Shown one piece after another: positions 8,807 to 15,992 of a DNA stretch of 64,000 nt (position 1 is the first letter of the stretch; every line of letters begins with the position of its first letter). The translations under genes were made by a program, and so were the position numbers. Source of the stretch: SW4 sp042466115 (GTDB taxonomy: Bacteria; Pseudomonadota; Alphaproteobacteria; Rhodobacterales; Rhodobacteraceae); NCBI RefSeq assembly GCF_042466115.1, contig NZ_JAXHBQ010000001.1:1240001-1304000 (forward strand), given 5' to 3'. The notes under the pieces were generated by a model. That model was given only the letters and a program-made list of their open reading frames with translations, did not search any database and was not told the origin of the DNA.

Positions 8807-10228
8807 CTAGAATCCGAATAGCTGCTGCCAGATACCTGCTGAATAAAACATCAGCGCCAGTGTCATCAGCAACAACCCGATGCCGCGCTTGTCGCGCAGG
8901 GCGAAAACAATCGGGTCGTAGTCCTGCTTGCCCAGATAGCCCAGCCGGATCATCCGGAACAGCCAACCCGCGATCGGGATCAGCGCAAGCCACATCAGCC
9001 ATTTCGTCGGATACAGCACCTGTGCCTGCGCACTGTGGCTGTATAGAAAGAAAATCACCAACGCGCCGACCATGCCAATCGCCGCCATATTCAGCAGATC
9101 ACCGCGATCGGTGCGTCCGTATCCCCGCCCCGGCAGGCGTTCATCATCGGTCGCCAGCGCCAGTTCCGTCATGCGTTTGACGCAGCCCAGCGTGATAAAG
9201 ACCGGAAAGATAAAGATCAGCATAAAGACCGATGCATCAACGCGGCTTGCCGCCGCCCCTGCCACCACGCGCAGGGTATAAAGTGTTGCCAGCACGGCGA
9301 TATCAATCCAGCGCATCCGTTTCAGGCGCAGCGAATAGGCCAGTGACAGGATCATGTAGGTGACGATCACCAACAGGAATGCACTGCCCAGCAACGCGCC
9401 AACCCCCAGCGCGATCAGCCCCAGCGCGCCGCAGGCCGCCATGCCAACGGTAATGGGCACGGCCCCGCTGGCAAACGGGCGGCGGCATTTGGTGGCGTGC
9501 AGGCGGTCTGCCTCAAGGTCAAGCAGATCATTGACGATATAGATACAGGACGCCGCAGCCGAAAACGCCGCGATCCCCAGCAAGACCAGCCCAAGGGTCG
9601 CAAGGCCGAATTCATGTGCCGCCAGCATCGGCAAGAGCAACAGCACGTTCTTGACCCACTGGTGCGGGCGCAAGGCACGGATCAGGTCACGCGGGGCCCA
9701 GCCCCCGTCCAGTTTGGTCACGTTGGCCAGTTTCGATGTGCCGCTGACCCCGCCCACGACAATTGCCGTATCCGCATGGGGCCAGACGGCCATATCAGCG
9801 GCATCGTTGCCCGCGTAGTCAAAACCACCCTCACCATAGGCAGCAACCAGTGCATCAGCCTTGGCCGCGCCCTTGAGGTTTACGCTACCGTCCGATGCGA
9901 AAATGCGCTGGCCCATGCCATAATGATCCGCCAGCGGCTGCACGAGGCTGGCATCGGACGCCGAGGCAAGGAAAACCTCGCGCCCGTCATCGCGCGCCGC
10001 AGTCGCCATCGCGGCCACATCTGCGTTCACGGGCAACAGATCGGTGCGGATCTGCGCGATTTGCGCCAGCTCCGCCTTGAGCGCGGCACGATCACGAAAA
10101 TGCGTGAAACTTGCGCCCAAGGTCGCCATCGGGTCGCGCCCCATGCCCGCCCACCAGCATTCCAGCAGCATATCCGTTTTCAGAAAGGTGCCATCGACAT
10201 CCAGCACCAGCGGCAGTTTATCAGCCAA
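8807..10228 (-). CDS. HAD phosphatase-UbiA prenyltransferase fusion (DPPR synthase-like)
   Basis: 473 residues in two parts. Residues 1 to about 190 form a HAD-type phosphatase with nucleophile motif DVDGT (D10, D12), SASD, and a DYAGNDAADM acidic motif. Residues about 195-473 form a UbiA membrane prenyltransferase with LRPHQWVKN, the first Asp motif NDLLDLEADR and a second region DPIVFALRDKRG, with around eight or nine helices. The UbiA part resembles Rv3806c, which transfers phosphoribose from PRPP to decaprenyl phosphate. The fused HAD could remove the 5-phosphate. With the DprE1/DprE2-like pair this would complete a polyprenyl-phosphoryl-arabinose route. It begins 1 nt after the lytic transglycosylase stop. 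Confidence 0.85.
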   Translation of the reverse strand: MADKLPLVLDVDGTFLKTDMLLECWWAGMGRDPMATLGASFTHFRDRAALKAELAQIAQIRTDLLPVNADVAAMATAARDDGREVFLASASDASLVQPLADHYGMGQRIFASDGSVNLKGAAKADALVAAYGEGGFDYAGNDAADMAVWPHADTAIVVGGVSGTSKLANVTKLDGGWAPRDLIRALRPHQWVKNVLLLLPMLAAHEFGLATLGLVLLGIAAFSAAASCIYIVNDLLDLEADRLHATKCRRPFASGAVPITVGMAACGALGLIALGVGALLGSAFLLVIVTYMILSLAYSLRLKRMRWIDIAVLATLYTLRVVAGAAASRVDASVFMLIFIFPVFITLGCVKRMTELALATDDERLPGRGYGRTDRGDLLNMAAIGMVGALVIFFLYSHSAQAQVLYPTKWLMWLALIPIAGWLFRMIRLGYLGKQDYDPIVFALRDKRGIGLLLMTLALMFYSAGIWQQLFGF

Positions 10229-10229
10229 G

Positions 10230-11084
10230 TCAGCCCCCGTTCATCGCAAAAACACAGCCATCCGTCACCAGTTCGGGCGGTGTCATGCAAAGCCCGCGGG
10301 CAACCTGCCACGCAGCCAGCACCTTGGGCACATAGGCGCGGGTTTCAGCATAAGGTGGCACGCCGCCATTGGTGCGCACAGCCCCCTCGCCCGCGTTATA
10401 GCCTGCCAGCACAAGGATCGGGTCGCGGTCGAATTCTTGCATCAGCCACGCAAGGTAGGCCACGCCGCCTTTGATATTGTCGGCGGCGTCCAGACTGTCC
10501 GTGACACCGAAACGCGCCGCCGTGGGCGGCATCAACTGCATCAGCCCCTGGGCGCCTGCATGGCTTTGTGCATCCACGCGGCCCGCACTTTCCACCGCAA
10601 TCACCGCCAGCACCAAAGCCGGCGACACTTCGGTGCCGACCGTTTCGCGCAGGATGTCCAATCCGTGCGCATTGGCGATTTCAGTCATGGTTTGCAAACG
10701 CGGGGCGGGCACGGTGCTGCCCTCGGGGGCATTGCGCATCTCGCGCAGGGCCATGGCAAGTCGCCCTGGCCCGCTATCTTCGATCTTTGGCGATACGGCC
10801 AGCCAGAACCATTCCAGTCCGGTGATTTGCGCAACTGCCCCCGCCGTGCCGCCACGTGACACCGGTGCCGGACCGGCACCACCCTCGCCCGCGCGCGCGG
10901 GTGCTGCGGGACCCGATGGCGCAGAGGGCGCGATCTGAACGGTAATGCGGTTGCCTGCACCTGCCGTTGGCACAGTCACGCGGCGAAACGTAAAGTCGGG
11001 CTGCAAGCGGTTCGCCTCGGCATAAGCCGGCGCTGCCAGCAACGCAGCCACAAGGGCCGTATATAGTGTGACGCGCCGCTTCAT
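10230..11084 (-). CDS. Periplasmic lytic transglycosylase (SLT domain)
   Basis: 284 residues. The Sec signal peptide is about 22 residues (MKRRVTLYTALVAALL...AYA). A low-complexity Ala/Gly/Pro segment spans about 50-85, and a C-terminal soluble lytic transglycosylase domain follows. The catalytic glutamate is E165 in AVESAG, with GLMQLMP and the later LVLAGYNAGEGAV motif. It cleaves peptidoglycan strands, forming 1,6-anhydromuramoyl ends. The start at ATG 11084 is preferred over an upstream in-frame codon because the signal peptide begins there. It is transcribed away from the flp genes, and only 1 nt separates it from the HAD-UbiA gene. It may open the wall for a surface structure such as the adjacent Tad pilus. 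Confidence 0.9.
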   Translation of the reverse strand: MKRRVTLYTALVAALLAAPAYAEANRLQPDFTFRRVTVPTAGAGNRITVQIAPSAPSGPAAPARAGEGGAGPAPVSRGGTAGAVAQITGLEWFWLAVSPKIEDSGPGRLAMALREMRNAPEGSTVPAPRLQTMTEIANAHGLDILRETVGTEVSPALVLAVIAVESAGRVDAQSHAGAQGLMQLMPPTAARFGVTDSLDAADNIKGGVAYLAWLMQEFDRDPILVLAGYNAGEGAVRTNGGVPPYAETRAYVPKVLAAWQVARGLCMTPPELVTDGCVFAMNGG

Positions 11085-11441
11085 GCGGATTCGTGCCCCT
11101 GCCTCGTTTCTTATTAGAGTCTTTATCGCAAAGATCGCGGCCTCTGACCACCAATCTGTGAACAATGCGAATGTGCTGCGCTTTATTGGACACGCCTGCG
11201 CAACGGTCAACTCCGCTCAAAGACAAAATGAGCTAAAAATTTACACATAAAAACAATTCGTTAACCATGAATTTCCCAGAAAATCACGCTCGCCGAAAAA
11301 TGCACGAAACCGGTCAAAGTCTCGCCCCATTCCACTGGCTATATATGCCCATCCAAGACGGGGACTGCACCAACAAGAGGCCGGTGCGGGACGATCCGGA
11401 TAGGTAGTGAAACTGAGCGACACCCTGAGGAGGGACATACA
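11085..11441. promoter_or_regulatory. Divergent promoter region between the transglycosylase and the flp operon
   Basis: This 357-bp AT-richer stretch lies between two divergent genes and should hold promoters for both. It contains no convincing coding frame. The flp leader ends with GAGGAGGG about 7 nt before ATG 11442, an unusually strong ribosome binding site fitting high pilin expression. I could not identify a convincing -35/-10 pair or a named operator. Confidence 0.5.
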
Positions 11442-11630
11442 ATGCTTAACTTTATCAAGAACTTCCGCAACGACGAAGACGGCGCAGTCACAGTTGACTG
11501 GGTTGTGCTGACCGCAGCCATCGTGGGCCTGGGCATCGCTGTCCTGACTTCGGTTGGTAACGGCACCACAGCTTTGGGCGACAAGATCAGCTCGCAGCTC
11601 ACCGCACAAACCATCGTCGACTATAACTAA
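11442..11630 (+). CDS. flp: Flp family type IVb pilin (copy 1)
   Basis: 62 residues, the major subunit type of Tad pili. A 14-residue charged leader ends in DEDG, followed by the cleavage site G14/A15 and a hydrophobic helix starting AVTVDWVVLTAAIVGLG. The C-terminal tail is rich in Ser, Thr and Gln. The usual Flp Glu-Tyr pair after the cleavage site is replaced by Asp-Trp. It is processed by the CpaA peptidase encoded at 22092. It differs from copies 2 and 3 by Asn instead of Ala at residue 10 and by many synonymous changes, so it is the older paralogue. Confidence 0.93.
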   Translation: MLNFIKNFRNDEDGAVTVDWVVLTAAIVGLGIAVLTSVGNGTTALGDKISSQLTAQTIVDYN

Positions 11631-11656
11631 TCAACCCCGACTTCTGGAGAATACAC

Positions 11657-11845
11657 ATGCTTAACTTCATCAAAAACTTCCGCGCCGACGAAGATGGTGC
11701 CGTGACCGTTGACTGGGTTGTTCTGACAGCCGCAATCGTTGGCCTTGGCATCGCAGTTCTGACTTCGGTTGGTAACGGCACGACTGCCCTGGGCGACAAA
11801 ATCAGCTCGCAGCTGACCGCACAGACAATCGTCGACTATAACTAA
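11657..11845 (+). CDS. flp: Flp family type IVb pilin (copy 2)
   Basis: 62 residues, identical in protein sequence to copy 3 and differing from copy 1 only at residue 10. The class III leader peptide ends at G14 before AVTVDW. It lies 26 nt after copy 1, with GGAGAA before the ATG. The spacer before it is identical to the spacer before copy 3. Its coding sequence differs from copy 3 by a single synonymous T/C in the penultimate Tyr codon region, so the duplication is recent or the copies are homogenised by gene conversion. Confidence 0.93.
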   Translation: MLNFIKNFRADEDGAVTVDWVVLTAAIVGLGIAVLTSVGNGTTALGDKISSQLTAQTIVDYN

Positions 11846-11871
11846 TCAACCCCGACTTCTGGAGAATACAC

Positions 11872-12060
11872 ATGCTTAACTTCATCAAAAACTTCCGCGC
11901 CGACGAAGATGGTGCCGTGACCGTTGACTGGGTTGTTCTGACAGCCGCAATCGTTGGCCTTGGCATCGCAGTTCTGACTTCGGTTGGTAACGGCACGACT
12001 GCCCTGGGCGACAAAATCAGCTCGCAGCTGACCGCACAGACAATCGTCGACTACAACTAA
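11872..12060 (+). CDS. flp: Flp family type IVb pilin (copy 3)
   Basis: 62 residues, the same mature pilin as copy 2. It is the last gene before a strong intrinsic terminator, so copies 1-3 form one pilin-only transcript. The tail after the helix (GNGTTALGDKISSQLTAQT) offers several Ser/Thr positions. In some Tad systems such pilin tails are O-glycosylated. Whether that happens here is unknown, but sugar-donor genes lie just upstream. Confidence 0.93.
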   Translation: MLNFIKNFRADEDGAVTVDWVVLTAAIVGLGIAVLTSVGNGTTALGDKISSQLTAQTIVDYN

Positions 12061-12082
12061 GTCGTCGTGACACGATCAAAAC

Positions 12083-12114
12083 GGGCCGCACCTTTGTGTG
12101 TGGCCCTTTTTGTT
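12083..12114 (+). terminator. Intrinsic terminator after flp copy 3
   Basis: GGGCCGCAC at 12083-12091 pairs with GTGTGGCCC at 12098-12106 with one mismatch, followed by TTTTTGTTT. It separates the three-pilin transcript from the fourth pilin gene and the assembly genes. Confidence 0.85.
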
Positions 12115-12228
12115 TCCACGATCCGACTTGCGAAAGCACCAATTTGTCACCCGCCAACCCACTTGCTGCCACATTACAGCGGCAAAACGGATGCAAGACA
12201 ACTTACACCCCAATTAACGGAGTCCATC

Positions 12229-12414
12229 ATGTTTAATTATTTCAAGCGGTTCCACGCGCAAGACGACGGTGCCATCACCGTTGACTGGGTCGTGCTGACA
12301 GCCGCCATCATCGGGCTCGCGCTTGCAGTGATCGCAACAATCGGGGACGGCGCGGTGGATCATTCCAACAGCGTTGGCAACCGCCTCACAAGCCAGGAAA
12401 TTCCTGAGTATTGA
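12229..12414 (+). CDS. Divergent Flp family pilin (copy 4)
   Basis: 61 residues. It has the same architecture as the other Flp proteins: leader ending in DDG, then AITVDWVVLTAAIIGLALAV, with the Asp-Trp pair retained. The tail is different (DHSNSVGNRLTSQ), and it begins MFNYFKRF. The ATG at 12229 follows AACGGAG. It lies beyond the terminator of the triple-pilin unit, so it is probably expressed separately. It may be a minor pilin or an alternative major pilin. No classical TadE/TadF pseudopilin genes are seen in the window. Confidence 0.85.
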   Translation: MFNYFKRFHAQDDGAITVDWVVLTAAIIGLALAVIATIGDGAVDHSNSVGNRLTSQEIPEY

Positions 12415-12423
12415 TCGACAACT

Positions 12424-12441
12424 GGCGTGAATTTTCACGCC
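12424..12441 (+). terminator. Perfect hairpin between flp copy 4 and cpaB
   Basis: GGCGTGAA at 12424-12431 and TTCACGCC at 12434-12441 form an 8-bp stem with a 2-nt loop, 10 nt after the flp4 stop. There is no T-tract, so it may act as an mRNA stabiliser, attenuator or operator and not as a full terminator. Confidence 0.45.
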
Positions 12442-12550
12442 AAAGCCGCCCCGCTGGCACGAAATCGCCGCAATCGCGTGCAAATGTCGGTGTGAACCGT
12501 GCCACGAGGGTGCGGAGAGGCAAAAGAGTTGGTCCTGAAAGGATAGAGTT

Positions 12551-13405
12551 ATGAGAGCCGTATTTGGATTGGTCCTGATTGTAGGCATGGCCCTTGCGGG
12601 TTTTGCGATCTACATGGTTCAGGGCTACTTTGAGCAACAAAACGCCGAGCTTGCCGAGCAACGCGCACGCGCCGCACAGAATGTCGCCACCGTCGATGTG
12701 ATCGCCGTCAACCGGCAGATGACATACGGCGAAGTGATTACCACTGCCGACATTCAGTTCATCAAATATGCAGAACCCTTCCTTCCCGAAGGTGTCTTCA
12801 TGACCCAGGAAGACCTGTTCCCAAATGGCGGGGACGAACTGCGTGTCGTGCTGCGCCAGTTGGAAGAAAATGAACCGATCATCGCGATCAAAGTCACCGA
12901 ACCGGGTGAAGATGCAGGCCTGACCTCGCGCCTTTCCCGCGGCATGCGTGCCTTTACGATCCGTGTTGACGTGGCATCGGGCGTGTCCGGCTTCCTGAAC
13001 CCGGGCGACCGTGTTGACGTCTATTGGACGGGTCGCATCGAAGGTGCCGGTCGCAATGGTGGCGATGTCACCAAGCTGATCGAAACCGGCGTTGAAATCA
13101 TTGCGGTTGACCAGACGGCCGACAGCAACCGCGGCGAAGCCAGCGTGGCACGCACCGTCACAGTGCAGGTCACGCCCCAGGAAGTTGCCGCACTGGCGCA
13201 GGCACAATCATCGGGTCGTTTGTCACTGTCATTGGTGGGTCGCGAAGACGACAGCGTGGTCGATGCCATCGAAGTTGACCAACGTTCGCTGCTTGGGATC
13301 GCCGAACAGGTGGTCGTGCCCGAGGCGGTTGAAGAACAAGGTTGCTCGATCCGCACACGTCGCGGCGCCGAAACAATCGACGTGCCAATCCCCTGCACGA
13401 ATTGA
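12551..13405 (+). CDS. cpaB: Flp pilus assembly protein CpaB (RcpC)
   Basis: 284 residues. One N-terminal membrane anchor (about 1-22) is followed by a periplasmic SAF/CpaB domain (NRQMTYGEVITTADI, then SRGMRAFTIRVDVASGVSGFLNPGDRVDVYWT). In Tad systems CpaB works with the CpaC secretin in the periplasm and may contact peptidoglycan or modify the secretin. AAGGA lies before ATG 12551. It is flanked by hairpins on both sides, indicating a separate transcription unit or controlled read-through. Confidence 0.92.
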   Translation: MRAVFGLVLIVGMALAGFAIYMVQGYFEQQNAELAEQRARAAQNVATVDVIAVNRQMTYGEVITTADIQFIKYAEPFLPEGVFMTQEDLFPNGGDELRVVLRQLEENEPIIAIKVTEPGEDAGLTSRLSRGMRAFTIRVDVASGVSGFLNPGDRVDVYWTGRIEGAGRNGGDVTKLIETGVEIIAVDQTADSNRGEASVARTVTVQVTPQEVAALAQAQSSGRLSLSLVGREDDSVVDAIEVDQRSLLGIAEQVVVPEAVEEQGCSIRTRRGAETIDVPIPCTN

Positions 13406-13425
13406 TAAAAACGAACATCGCAACA

Positions 13426-13455
13426 AGGCGCGCCCGTCAAAACGGCGCGCCTTTT
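13426..13455 (+). terminator. Intrinsic terminator after cpaB
   Basis: AGGCGCGCC at 13426-13434 and GGCGCGCCT at 13444-13452 form a perfect 9-bp GC-rich stem with a 9-nt loop, followed by TTTT. The assembly gene cpaC therefore likely has its own promoter in 13456-13609. Confidence 0.85.
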
Positions 13456-13609
13456 CTATGACCCAAGGGCAACCTGTTGCGGTTTATCCACATAAGATTC
13501 GCCCCGCAACGCATTGATTCTTGCTATTTTTGCGCGGTTGGGCCATCGTCGCCCCAATGACGGACACAAGTCCGCGTTTTCTTGGGCGTGATCACAGAGG
13601 CAGGTCACA

Positions 13610-15034
13610 ATGAAATATGACAGATTTATCAAGGCCGCATTGACTGGCCTTACACTTGCAATCGCGGCGGCACCGACATCGGCACCCGCTGAAACCTTGC
13701 AAGTTATGCGTGGTTCTCCATCCAGCGCGCTACAGGTTCCGATGAACCGTGCCGTTGTTGTGGAAAGCGACGTTCCTTTCACAGAACTTAGCATCGCCAA
13801 CCCCGGCATTGCCGACATTTCCTCGCTCTCGGATCGCACGATCTATGTGTTGGGCAAGGAACCGGGTCGCACAACGCTGACCCTTTTGGGTGCCGATGGC
13901 CGCTTGATTACCAATGTCGAGGTCCACGTGACCCCCGACATCGCAGAATTCAAGGAACGGCTGGAGCAGATCCTGCCCGGCGAAAACATCGAAGTGCGCA
14001 CGGCCAATGACGGGATCGTCCTTTCTGGCACGGTATCCAGCATTTCGCGCCTTGATCGCGCGCTTGAACTGGCCAACCGCTATGCACCCGAACGTGTTTC
14101 CAACCTGATGAGCGTCGGCGGCACCCAGCAGGTGATGTTGCGCGTGCGTTTCGCTGAAATGCAACGTTCTGTATCCAAATCACTCAGTTCCTCGCTGGCC
14201 CTTGGCGGCACGGCCCTGGGCGGTGATCTGGGAATTTCCGGCGGCACCGGTGGTGCTGTGACGGCAGGTGGCGCGGCAAGCACGCTGACGGGCACCCTGC
14301 CCGGCGCCAACGAAAACAACGGCGCGATGCTGTTTGGCTTTAATGCCGGTGGCCTTGAGGTTGGGATCCTTCTGGAAGCCCTCGAAGCGCGCGGTGTCGT
14401 GCGCACACTGGCCGAGCCAAACCTGACAGCCCTGTCCGGGCAAGAGGCAAGCTTTCTTGCCGGTGGCGAATACCCAATTCCAGTTGCCCAGGACAACGGC
14501 GCGATCACGATCGAATACAAACCTTTCGGGATCGAGCTGAACTTTACACCCCGCGTGGTGGACGGCGACATCATCAACCTTGAATTGATGGCCGCCGTGT
14601 CCTCGATTGACCCGACAAACGGCTTTACCCAGGGCGGGTTTACCGTTGATGCGTTCAAACGCCGCGAAACATCGACAACTGTTGAAATGCGCGACGGTGA
14701 AAGCTTTGCCATCGCCGGCCTGTTGTCGGACGACTTTATTGACCTCAATGGTCAGGTGCCGTGGCTGGGTGACATCCCGGTGCTGGGTGCCCTGTTCCGC
14801 AGCGCTGAATATTCGCGCCAGCAGACCGAACTGGTGATTATCGTGACTCCGCATCTTGTGACACCGACCCGTGGCGAGGCTTTGGCCCTGCCCACCGACC
14901 GTGTCCGCCCCCCTTCCGAACGCGACTTGTTCCTGTTCGGCCGTGTCGCCGCTGGCGAAGGCCCGACAACAGGTGGCGCCGGAGAGGTTGCAAGACAGGA
15001 CTTCAGCGGGTCATATGGCTACGTGCTTGACTAA
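13610..15034 (+). CDS. cpaC: Tad pilus secretin CpaC (RcpA)
   Basis: 474 residues. The signal peptide ends near APAETLQV (about residue 28). An N-terminal pilus-secretin domain is followed by a BON-like segment and the C-terminal type II/III secretin domain (about 170-430), with VRFAEMQRSVSKSLSS, GLEVGILLEALEARGVVRTLAEPNLTALSGQEASFLAGGEYPIPV and the terminal ELVIIVTPHLV. It forms the outer-membrane channel for the Flp pilus. A Gly/Ala-rich insertion at about 200-235 is typical of the gate region. The OmpA-like lipoprotein gene follows within 16 nt. Confidence 0.94.
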   Translation: MKYDRFIKAALTGLTLAIAAAPTSAPAETLQVMRGSPSSALQVPMNRAVVVESDVPFTELSIANPGIADISSLSDRTIYVLGKEPGRTTLTLLGADGRLITNVEVHVTPDIAEFKERLEQILPGENIEVRTANDGIVLSGTVSSISRLDRALELANRYAPERVSNLMSVGGTQQVMLRVRFAEMQRSVSKSLSSSLALGGTALGGDLGISGGTGGAVTAGGAASTLTGTLPGANENNGAMLFGFNAGGLEVGILLEALEARGVVRTLAEPNLTALSGQEASFLAGGEYPIPVAQDNGAITIEYKPFGIELNFTPRVVDGDIINLELMAAVSSIDPTNGFTQGGFTVDAFKRRETSTTVEMRDGESFAIAGLLSDDFIDLNGQVPWLGDIPVLGALFRSAEYSRQQTELVIIVTPHLVTPTRGEALALPTDRVRPPSERDLFLFGRVAAGEGPTTGGAGEVARQDFSGSYGYVLD

Positions 15035-15049
15035 AAAGGGATGAGACCG

Positions 15050-15703
15050 ATGAAATATCTTGTTGCGACAGCGGCAATCGCGGTCTCACTCGCGGGTTGC
15101 ACCGATGGGAACAACTTTTTCCCCACGTTCAACCGCGAGGCGGGCAGCCAGATCGATTCAGGCACTTTCGGCAATTCCACGATGGCCAACACCATGGTGC
15201 AAACAGGCCAAAGCGGCTACACCATCAACCTGGCGCGCCGCTTCGCTTCCGAAGTGTCATCAACTGTCAATTTCCCGTTTAATTCCACGGCATTGGATGA
15301 ACAGGCCCGCGCAACCCTGCGTGAACAGGCCCAATGGATCCGGCAGTTCCCCGAAGTGCGTTTCAAGGTTTATGGCCACACCGATCTTGTCGGTTCACAG
15401 GCCTATAACCGCCGTCTGGGCCTGCAACGTGCGCAGGCCGTTGTGCTGTATCTGACCAGTCAGGGTATCGGGCGTGACCGGCTTGAAGCTGTTGTATCTT
15501 TCGGTGAAACCCAGCCGCTGATCGTGACCGACGGCCAGGAACGCCGCAATCGCCGCACGGTGACAGAAGTGTCCGGATTCGTTCAGAACCACCCGACAAT
15601 CATGAATGGCCGCTACGGCGAAGTCATTTTCCGCGACTATGTGACCAGTGCCGCCGCCCCAACGACCCTGTCGGGCGGGCGTGGTGCGCAACTCACACCC
15701 TAA
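15050..15703 (+). CDS. OmpA-family lipoprotein of the Tad locus
   Basis: 217 residues. The lipoprotein signal is MKYLVATAAIAVSLAGC, with acylated C17. A C-terminal OmpA-like peptidoglycan-binding domain (about 75-190) carries FNSTALDEQARATLREQA, VYGHTDLVGSQAYNRRLGLQRAQAV and ERRNRRTV. ATG 15050 is chosen over ATG 15041 because AGGG abuts the latter directly. Rhodobacteraceae Tad loci commonly carry such a protein between cpaC and cpaE, where it may anchor the secretin to the wall. It is not a CpaD homologue by sequence, and no cpaD is seen nearby. Confidence 0.88.
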   Translation: MKYLVATAAIAVSLAGCTDGNNFFPTFNREAGSQIDSGTFGNSTMANTMVQTGQSGYTINLARRFASEVSSTVNFPFNSTALDEQARATLREQAQWIRQFPEVRFKVYGHTDLVGSQAYNRRLGLQRAQAVVLYLTSQGIGRDRLEAVVSFGETQPLIVTDGQERRNRRTVTEVSGFVQNHPTIMNGRYGEVIFRDYVTSAAAPTTLSGGRGAQLTP

Positions 15704-15727
15704 AACCAAACATATCTCCGGCAAAAG

Positions 15728-15756
15728 CGGGCCCAGTGTGGTCCGTTTTTGTTTTT
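15728..15756 (+). terminator. Intrinsic terminator after cpaC-ompA
   Basis: CGGGCC at 15728-15733 pairs with GGTCCG at 15740-15745 (one G-T pair) and is followed by TTTTTGTTTTT. It ends the secretin unit before the cytoplasmic motor genes. Confidence 0.75.
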
Positions 15757-15992
15757 GGGGCGGGAAATCGCGAAACAACCCCCGATAAATTCCGGTGATC
15801 GTCGCGAGAATTCGCACAATTGGAGTTTTTTGGCCCCAATCTGGTCACGTTTCCCAAGCAAGTTACTCCCAATCGAGAGACCCAAGCCCCGATACGGGCA
15901 TGGGCATCGGTGGGGATATGCTCCGGCCAATTCAGGGCCGACCGGCAAATCAACGTCCCCGTCCGTTGCCCGATAACAAAGGACGTAAGGCA

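Larger units (their letters stand above)
11631..12060 (+). repeat. Tandem 215-bp duplication containing flp copies 2 and 3
   Basis: Two adjacent 215-bp units, 11631-11845 and 11846-12060, each consist of a 26-nt spacer plus a complete flp gene. They match over their whole length apart from one base near the 3' end. Such an array can expand or contract by homologous recombination, changing pilin gene dosage. Confidence 0.9.
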
